This document shows, one piece after another, positions 59,227 to 64,000 of a stretch of DNA of 64,000 bases. Both the position numbers and the translations under genes were made by a program. Numbering within the stretch: position 1 is the stretch's first letter; each line of letters starts with the position of its first letter. The notes below the pieces were generated by a model. That model did not search any database and was not told the DNA's origin. It was given only the letters and a program-made list of their open reading frames with translations. The stretch covers positions 62,001 to 126,000 of the forward strand of contig JALFWW010000016.1 of assembly GCA_022786605.1 (NCBI GenBank), written 5' to 3'. Source of the stretch: Clostridia bacterium (GTDB lineage Bacteria; Bacillota; Clostridia; Lachnospirales; Anaerotignaceae).

Positions 59227-61134
59227 ATGCGTATTACAGATTTACTGGATCGCCGCAGTATTGCCCTTGATGCAAAACCGGCGTCCAAGAAAGAAGCTTT
59301 GGACACAGTCATTCAGTTGATGATCGACAGCGGCAAAATCAAAGATGCGGAGGCTTACCGCAAAGAGGTTTACCGCAGAGAAGAAGAAGGAACAACAGGG
59401 ATTGGCGAGGGGCTGGCAATTCCTCACGGGAAAGGTGAGTTCGTTGAAAAGTCCGGTTTGGCTGCACTGGTTGTGCCGGAAGGTGTTGATTTTGAATCTC
59501 TGGACGGAGAACCCGCAACACTGATTTTCCTGATCGCTGCGCCTAATACAGCAGATAATGTACATCTGGATGTATTGAGCAAACTTTCTGTTATGATGAT
59601 GGATGAAAATTTTGCGGATAGCCTGAGAAAAGCAAAAACAGTGGACGAATTTCTGAAGGTCATCGACGATGCGGAAGAGGCGGAAAAGGAAGAAAAAACA
59701 GAAGATGCTCCCGCAGAAATAACTGCGCAGCCTGTGTGCAAAGTTCTGGCAGTTACTTCCTGCCCTACAGGCATCGCTCACACATACATGGCGGCGGAAG
59801 GTCTGGAAAAAGCTGCAAAAGCAAAGAACTGCACCATCAAAGTAGAAACCCGTGGCAGCGGCGGTGCGAAAAATGTGTTGACTGCGGAAGAAATTGCAGC
59901 GGCTGACTGCATCATCGTAGCGGCAGACACACAGGTGCCTATGGATCGTTTCCATGGTAAACCCGTGATTTCCTGCCAGGTAGCAGACGGTATCAGCAAA
60001 GCGGAAGAACTGCTGGATGAAGCCATTTCCGGCAAAGTACCTCCATATCAGGCGGAAACAAAACCGCGGGAAACAGTGAAAGCAAGCGGTTCTGTTGGGC
60101 ATAAAATCTATATGCAGCTCATGAACGGTGTATCTCATATGCTTCCTTTCGTTGTGGGCGGCGGTATCCTCATTGCCATTGCCTTTCTCATTGATGGTTT
60201 GAGTGTAGATATGACAACATTGCCTGCGGAAATGCGTGCCAACTTCGGTACCATTACACCTGCTGCGGCACTGTTCAAACAGATCGGCGGTGTGGCATTT
60301 GCCTTTATGTTGCCTGTATTGGCTGGTTTCATTGCCATGAGTATCGGCGACAGACCTGGTCTGGCGCTGGGATTTGTAGGCGGTTCCATCGCGGCTTCCG
60401 GCAGCTCCGGTTTCCTGGGTGCTCTGGTAGCAGGTTTCCTGGCAGGTTATACCATCCTTTTTCTGCGTAAGATTTTCGATAAACTTCCTGAAGCATTGGA
60501 AAAAATCGCTCCCGTATTGCTGTATCCTTTGTTTGGTATTCTCATTGTAGGTTTGATCATGTATTTTGTGGTGGAACCTCCCGTTGGCGCTCTGAATACT
60601 GCCATGAATACAGCACTGACAAACATGAGCGGCACCAGCAAAGTGCTGCTGGGTATTTTGGTAGCAGGTATGATGTCCATCGACATGGGCGGTCCCTTCA
60701 ACAAAGCGGCTTATGTATTCGGTACAGCTTCCATTGCGGCAGGTAACTATGATATTATGGCAGCGGTTATGGTGGGCGGTATGGTGCCTCCTTGTGCCAT
60801 CGCTCTGTCCACCATCCTGTTTAAAAAGAAATATACGAAACAGGAGCGTGAATCCGGCCCTACAAACTTCATCATGGGTCTGGCATTCATCACGGAAGGC
60901 GCAATTCCTTTTGCGGCATCTGACCCTCTGCGTGTATTGCCTTCCTGTATCGTTGGTTCCGCGCTGGCAGGTGCGCTGTCCATGGCATTCGACTGCACAC
61001 TGATGGCACCTCACGGCGGCATCTTCGTATTCCCTGTGGTAGGCAATGCGCTGATGTATCTGGTTTCTCTGGTGGCTGGTACCATTGTGGCGGCAGTGTT
61101 GCTGGGTGTTTTGAAAAAAGACGTAACAGAATAA
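59227..61134 (+). CDS. fruA: PTS fructose transporter subunit IIABC
   Basis: This 635-aa fused fructose PTS permease brings in fructose as fructose-1-phosphate. The domain order is IIA (residues ~1-150, phosphorylated His67 in IPHGKGEF), IIB (~168-265, Cys179 in SCPTGIAHTYMAAEGL), then IIC (~285-630, about nine membrane segments; GGPFNKAAYVFG and HGGIFVFP are typical of fructose IIC). The linker between IIA and IIB is acidic (DAEEAEKEEKTEDAPAE). AAGGAAGGGGACTCAC precedes the ATG. It is co-transcribed with fruK. Confidence 0.96.
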   Translation: MRITDLLDRRSIALDAKPASKKEALDTVIQLMIDSGKIKDAEAYRKEVYRREEEGTTGIGEGLAIPHGKGEFVEKSGLAALVVPEGVDFESLDGEPATLIFLIAAPNTADNVHLDVLSKLSVMMMDENFADSLRKAKTVDEFLKVIDDAEEAEKEEKTEDAPAEITAQPVCKVLAVTSCPTGIAHTYMAAEGLEKAAKAKNCTIKVETRGSGGAKNVLTAEEIAAADCIIVAADTQVPMDRFHGKPVISCQVADGISKAEELLDEAISGKVPPYQAETKPRETVKASGSVGHKIYMQLMNGVSHMLPFVVGGGILIAIAFLIDGLSVDMTTLPAEMRANFGTITPAAALFKQIGGVAFAFMLPVLAGFIAMSIGDRPGLALGFVGGSIAASGSSGFLGALVAGFLAGYTILFLRKIFDKLPEALEKIAPVLLYPLFGILIVGLIMYFVVEPPVGALNTAMNTALTNMSGTSKVLLGILVAGMMSIDMGGPFNKAAYVFGTASIAAGNYDIMAAVMVGGMVPPCAIALSTILFKKKYTKQERESGPTNFIMGLAFITEGAIPFAASDPLRVLPSCIVGSALAGALSMAFDCTLMAPHGGIFVFPVVGNALMYLVSLVAGTIVAAVLLGVLKKDVTE

Positions 61135-61148
61135 GCGTTTAGATATTT

Positions 61149-61183
61149 GCGGCAAAGCAGAAAGCTTTGCCGCTTTTCCTTTT
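61149..61183 (+). terminator. fruA terminator
   Basis: GCGGCAAAGC and GCTTTGCCGC are perfect 10-bp arms with a 5-nt loop, followed by TTTTCCTTTTT. Confidence 0.9.
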
Positions 61184-61195
61184 TATGGTTTTTGG

Positions 61196-61225
61196 TTGAT
61201 TTTGACTGTTTTTGCATGATATAAT
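61196..61225 (+). promoter_or_regulatory. fruR promoter with operator
   Basis: TTGATT, 18 nt, TATAAT (61220-61225). TTGATTTTGACTGTTTTTG at 61196-61214 overlaps it in the same register as at fruK. Confidence 0.65.
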
Positions 61226-61246
61226 AATAAAAAGGGAGGCTTTTGT

Positions 61247-61990
61247 ATGTTGACAGAACAACGATATGAAAAAATTCTCGATTTGGTAAATGAGAAGAAG
61301 AGTGTGACCGTTAAAGAAATGACGGAACTGCTGGAAAGTTCTGAATCTACCATTCGCAGGGACTTAACGGTGCTCCATAAAAAAGGACGTCTTGTGAAGG
61401 TGTTTGGCGGCGCAGTTGCTATAGACATGGAATATCGTACAAAAGATGAGGAAGTGGACCGAAGAGAAGATGAAAACAAAGAAGCGAAGGAACAGATTGC
61501 TCGTTTTGCGGCATCTTTGATTCGGGCAGATGATTTTGTATTTCTGGATGCAGGCACCACAACAGCATGGATTCCAGACTTTTTGACAGAAAAATCCGCT
61601 GTTTTTGTGACAAATGGCATTGCCCATGCGAAAAAACTGGCAAGACTTGGCGTGGAAGTCCATCTGCTGGGCGGAGAGTATAAATCTTCTACGGAGGCAA
61701 TTGTAGGGGATGAGGCGGTAGAACAACTGCGGCGGTATCATTTCACAAAAGGGTTTTTCGGCACAAATGGCATTGGAAAGGCAGCTGGCTATACCACACC
61801 GGACATCCGGGAAGCGGCTTTGAAACGCTGTGCGGCCCAGCGAAGCAGAGAAACTTATATTTTGGGTGACAGCAAAAAATTCAATCGAATGAGTGCTGTG
61901 TGCTTTTGTGATTTCTATGACGCGACTATCATTACGGAAGAAATCCTGCCAGAGTTTGCCCTGTGCAAAAATATCATGAAAGCGGAATGA
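61247..61990 (+). CDS. fruR: DeoR family regulator, probable fructose repressor
   Basis: This 247-aa DeoR-type regulator has an N-terminal winged helix (EQRYEKILDLVNEKKSVTVKEMTELLESSESTIRRDLTVLHKKGRLVKVFGGA). The C-terminal sugar-phosphate sensor has DAGTTTAWIPDFL, VTNGIAHAKKLARLGVEVHLLGG and GTNGIGKAAGYTTPD. It probably senses fructose-1-phosphate. It lies after fruA behind a terminator with its own promoter, whose operator-like sequence matches that of fruK, so autorepression and operon control are both likely. AAAGGGAGGCTTTTGT precedes the ATG. Confidence 0.9.
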   Translation: MLTEQRYEKILDLVNEKKSVTVKEMTELLESSESTIRRDLTVLHKKGRLVKVFGGAVAIDMEYRTKDEEVDRREDENKEAKEQIARFAASLIRADDFVFLDAGTTTAWIPDFLTEKSAVFVTNGIAHAKKLARLGVEVHLLGGEYKSSTEAIVGDEAVEQLRRYHFTKGFFGTNGIGKAAGYTTPDIREAALKRCAAQRSRETYILGDSKKFNRMSAVCFCDFYDATIITEEILPEFALCKNIMKAE

Positions 61991-62017
61991 TTTTTTCAAA
62001 AGGATTGCAGTGAGGTG

Positions 62018-62046
62018 TTGAACCTGTCACCGTTGTATGGTATAAT
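62018..62046 (+). promoter_or_regulatory. Sigma-A promoter for pyrH
   Basis: TTGAAC, 17 nt, TATAAT, about 170 nt before the pyrH start. Confidence 0.75.
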
Positions 62047-62048
62047 CA

Positions 62049-62128
62049 TCGACGGCAATAAAATTTTGGTTTTTATGTCGAAACAAAAGAGGAAAGGTAA
62101 GGGGAAATGGCTGGACATTTCCCTTTTT
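62049..62128 (+). promoter_or_regulatory. pyrH leader with terminator-like hairpin
   Basis: The first stem TCGAC...ATAAAA/TTTTATGTCGA (62049-62063 with 62071-62081) is followed by AAGGGGAAATG/CATTTCCCTTT (62099-62109 with 62116-62126) and T5. The second hairpin is a plausible intrinsic terminator between promoter and gene, so transcription of pyrH may be attenuated, or a ~75-nt RNA is made. Confidence 0.6.
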
Positions 62129-62218
62129 ACAGGTTTTCGCATGCTGGTGTATGTCGGAAAATATATGTGGAAATTTTATGCAGTTTATGATACATTATAA
62201 ATTAAGGAGGCTGTTTGC

Positions 62219-62926
62219 ATGTATAAGAGAATCGTGCTGAAACTGAGCGGAGAAGCACTGGCAGGAGATAAGGAAGGCGTTTCCTTTGATGACGCGGTTG
62301 TTTCTGGTCTGGTGAAACAGATTCGACAGGTAATGGAAATGGGAACACAGGTATGTCTGGTGGTAGGCGGCGGCAACTTCTGGAGAGGCAGAAGCGCTGA
62401 CAGTGCTATGGACAGAACAAAAGCAGACCAGATCGGTATGCTGGCAACTGTGATGAATGCCATTTATCTTGCCGACGCATTCCGTCAGCAGGGAACAAAA
62501 GCAGTGATTCAGACCCCCGTTGTATTTGGCACAATGACAGAACTCTTTTCCAAAGACAGCGCATTGGCGCATCTGGAAAATGGTGAAGTATTGATTTTTG
62601 CGGCAGGATTGGGACATCCCTTCTTTTCCACAGACACCATCACGGCGCTGCGTGGCGCGGAACTGGATGTAGATGGTCTGTTCTTTGCGAAAAATATTGA
62701 TGGTGTATATGATGATGACCCTGCAAAAAATCCTAACGCGAAAAAACTCGATGTGATCACATCCGAAGATATTGTGAAAAAAAATCTGAAGGTCATCGAC
62801 ACATCTGCAGCAGCACTTTGTTTTGAAAGAAAAATTCCGGTGGTTATTTTCGGCTTGAATGAAGAAAACAGCATCATGCGTGCAGTCAAAGGCGAAAAAA
62901 TCGGTACATTGGTAACAGTATCTTAA
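62219..62926 (+). CDS. pyrH: UMP kinase
   Basis: PyrH (235 aa) phosphorylates UMP with ATP as a hexamer of the amino-acid-kinase fold. It has KRIVLKLSGEALAGDKEG, CLVVGGGNFWRG, DQIGMLATVMNAIYLADAF, FAAGLGHPFFSTDT and KNIDGVYDDDPAKNPNAKKLD. Its length is normal. TTAAGGAGGCTGTTTGC precedes the ATG. frr follows after 25 bp, as usual. Confidence 0.98.
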   Translation: MYKRIVLKLSGEALAGDKEGVSFDDAVVSGLVKQIRQVMEMGTQVCLVVGGGNFWRGRSADSAMDRTKADQIGMLATVMNAIYLADAFRQQGTKAVIQTPVVFGTMTELFSKDSALAHLENGEVLIFAAGLGHPFFSTDTITALRGAELDVDGLFFAKNIDGVYDDDPAKNPNAKKLDVITSEDIVKKNLKVIDTSAAALCFERKIPVVIFGLNEENSIMRAVKGEKIGTLVTVS

Positions 62927-62951
62927 GATTGACAATTTAGGAGGAATCGAT

Positions 62952-63509
62952 ATGGCATCTGAAGCAACAAAAATTTACGACGAAAAAATGACAAAAACTC
63001 TCGCCGCATTGGACAGTGATTATGCTACGATTCGTGCGGGCCGCGCAAACCCTCATGTATTGGATAAAATCATGGTAGATTACTACGGTGCGCCTACTCC
63101 CATCAATCAGGTAGGTAACATTTCTGTTCCCGAACCTCGTATGATCCAGATTCAGCCTTGGGACAGCACCATGCTCAAAGCCATTGAAAAAGCCATCAAC
63201 ACATCTGAACTGGGTATCCATCCCGGTAATGACGGCAAAGTAATCCGTCTGATCTTCCCTGAACTTTCTGAAGAAAGAAGAAAAGAACTGAACAAGGACG
63301 TTAAGAAAAAAGCAGAAGCATCTAAAGTAGCTATCCGCAACATTCGTCGTGATGCTCTGGACGCATTCAAAAAACAGGAAAAGAAAAAAGAAATCACAGA
63401 AGATATTCTGAAAGATCTGGAAGAAGAAATGCAGAAACTGACAGATAAATACATCGCAGAAATTGATAAAAAATGCGATGATAAATGCAAGGACATTCTG
63501 GCTGTTTGA
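62952..63509 (+). CDS. frr: Ribosome recycling factor
   Basis: RRF (185 aa) splits post-termination ribosomes with EF-G. It shows the RAGRANPHVLDKIMVDYYGAPTPINQVGNISVPEPRMIQIQPWD core, SELGIHPGNDGKVIRLIFPELSEERRKELNKDVKKKAE and the helical C terminus. TTTAGGAGGAATCGAT precedes the ATG. It is co-transcribed with pyrH. Confidence 0.98.
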   Translation: MASEATKIYDEKMTKTLAALDSDYATIRAGRANPHVLDKIMVDYYGAPTPINQVGNISVPEPRMIQIQPWDSTMLKAIEKAINTSELGIHPGNDGKVIRLIFPELSEERRKELNKDVKKKAEASKVAIRNIRRDALDAFKKQEKKKEITEDILKDLEEEMQKLTDKYIAEIDKKCDDKCKDILAV

Positions 63510-63524
63510 TTTTTCAAAATTGCC

Positions 63525-63552
63525 GCCCCTCTCATTGCAGAGGGGCTTTGTT
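63525..63552 (+). terminator. Hairpin between frr and uppS
   Basis: GCCCCTCT and AGAGGGGC arms with a CATTGC loop, followed by TTTGTT. Only a short T run, so probably leaky. Confidence 0.7.
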
Positions 63553-63568
63553 ACATGGAGGAGAAAAA

Positions 63569-64000
63569 ATGTTTTTTCAGCAAACAGAAACAAATCATTA
63601 CGAAATTGATATGGAAAGAGTACCACAGCATATTGCCATCATTATGGATGGAAATGGCAGATGGGCAAAAAAACGCTTTCTGCCCAGAAAAGCCGGGCAT
63701 AAAGCAGGTGCGGAAGCATTGGAACGGATCATTGAGGACTGTCGGGAATTGGGTGTAAAACATCTGACAGTATATGCTTTTTCTACAGAAAACTGGAAGC
63801 GTTCTCAGGAAGAAGTAGATGCCATCATGGATTTGCTGCGCCAGTATCTGAAGAATTATTTCAAGAGATTCCTGAAGGATGATATCCGCCTAAATGTCAT
63901 TGGGGATATCCATCGTTTGGATCAGGATATTCAGGACAGTATTTTGGAAATTGAAGAACTTTCCAAGGATAAAACAGGTCTGTTTGTCCATATTGCCTTG
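63569..64000 (+). CDS. uppS: Isoprenyl (undecaprenyl diphosphate) synthase, N-terminal part
   Basis: The first 144 codons of a cis-prenyltransferase are present; the rest lies beyond the window. PQHIAIIMDGNGRWAKKR with the catalytic Asp and phosphate-binding region, AGHKAGAEALERIIEDC, LTVYAFSTENWKRS and RLNVIGD are diagnostic. It makes the C55 lipid carrier for peptidoglycan. GGAGGAGAAAAA precedes the ATG. The position after frr is conserved in Firmicutes. Confidence 0.96.
   Translation, partial: MFFQQTETNHYEIDMERVPQHIAIIMDGNGRWAKKRFLPRKAGHKAGAEALERIIEDCRELGVKHLTVYAFSTENWKRSQEEVDAIMDLLRQYLKNYFKRFLKDDIRLNVIGDIHRLDQDIQDSILEIEELSKDKTGLFVHIAL

Noticed and set aside
59242-61155. 637-codon minus-strand ORF opposite fruA
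   Set aside because: Antisense shadow; composition (His, Cys, Gln, Arg) is not protein-like and the fruA frame is unambiguous.
62015-62200. 61-codon ORF upstream of pyrH
   Set aside because: It overlaps the pyrH promoter and both leader hairpins and has no recognisable product.

Overview
The window is one contiguous stretch of a low-to-moderate GC, spore-forming Firmicutes chromosome, most likely a Clostridia (Lachnospirales-like) gut anaerobe. The evidence is strong AGGAGG-type ribosome binding sites, frequent TTG/GTG starts, TTGaca-N17-TATAAT promoters, Firmicutes gene orders (miaB-ymcA/ylbF-mutS-mutL; clpC-radA; dprA-topA; rpsB-tsf-pyrH-frr-uppS), a BofC-like protein, and PPi-type phosphofructokinase. 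The genus assignment is inference. No rRNA, tRNA, CRISPR array, prophage or complete insertion sequence was seen.

Layout. 1-5.1 kb: two AEC-family permeases, a membrane-domain/LUD-domain fusion, a NiaR-type repressor and an orphan PTS-EIIC-like membrane protein. 5.3-16.1 kb: tRNA quality control and mismatch repair (prolyl-tRNA deacylase, miaB, a YlbF/YmcA protein, mutS, mutL, miaA), then a CmpB-type membrane protein and a D,D-carboxypeptidase lipoprotein. 16.4-18.4 kb: a TetR regulator and MFS efflux pump with palindromic operators. 18.7-23.1 kb: a nucleoside phosphorylase divergent from a five-gene cluster (paired half-size DMT transporters, PfkB kinase, flavodoxin-fold oxidoreductase, zinc alcohol dehydrogenase). 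23.4-28.9 kb: sbcD-sbcC, an HD-domain protein and luxS. 28.9-30.1 kb: a very cysteine-rich repeat protein with a sporulation-type promoter motif. 30.3-37.5 kb: glyA, a TIM-barrel protein, a CBS-domain protein, ferritin, a third AEC permease, PPi-PFK and a BofC-like protein. 37.7-40.7 kb: a probable small RNA gene, a GH13 glycosidase and an RluA pseudouridine synthase. 40.8-49.0 kb: clpC (without ctsR-mcsAB), a small unknown protein, radA and pyruvate carboxylase. 49.3-55.0 kb: yoaK-like and yifB/comM on the minus strand, then dprA and topA. 55.2-64 kb: rpsB-tsf and pyrH-frr-uppS, separated by about 5 kb holding a DUF2971 protein and a fructose operon (fruK-fruA-fruR).

Non-coding content is the most unusual part. 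A structured, dispersed intergenic element of about 180 bp occurs four times (one copy inverted and half-length, one divergent). Its main stem shows a compensatory base-pair change between copies, and one copy sits inside the loop of the pyruvate carboxylase terminator. There is a candidate small RNA with its own promoter and terminator at 37.75-37.87 kb. Structured leaders precede rpsB and pyrH. Three copies of a 19-bp operator-like sequence lie at the two fru promoters.
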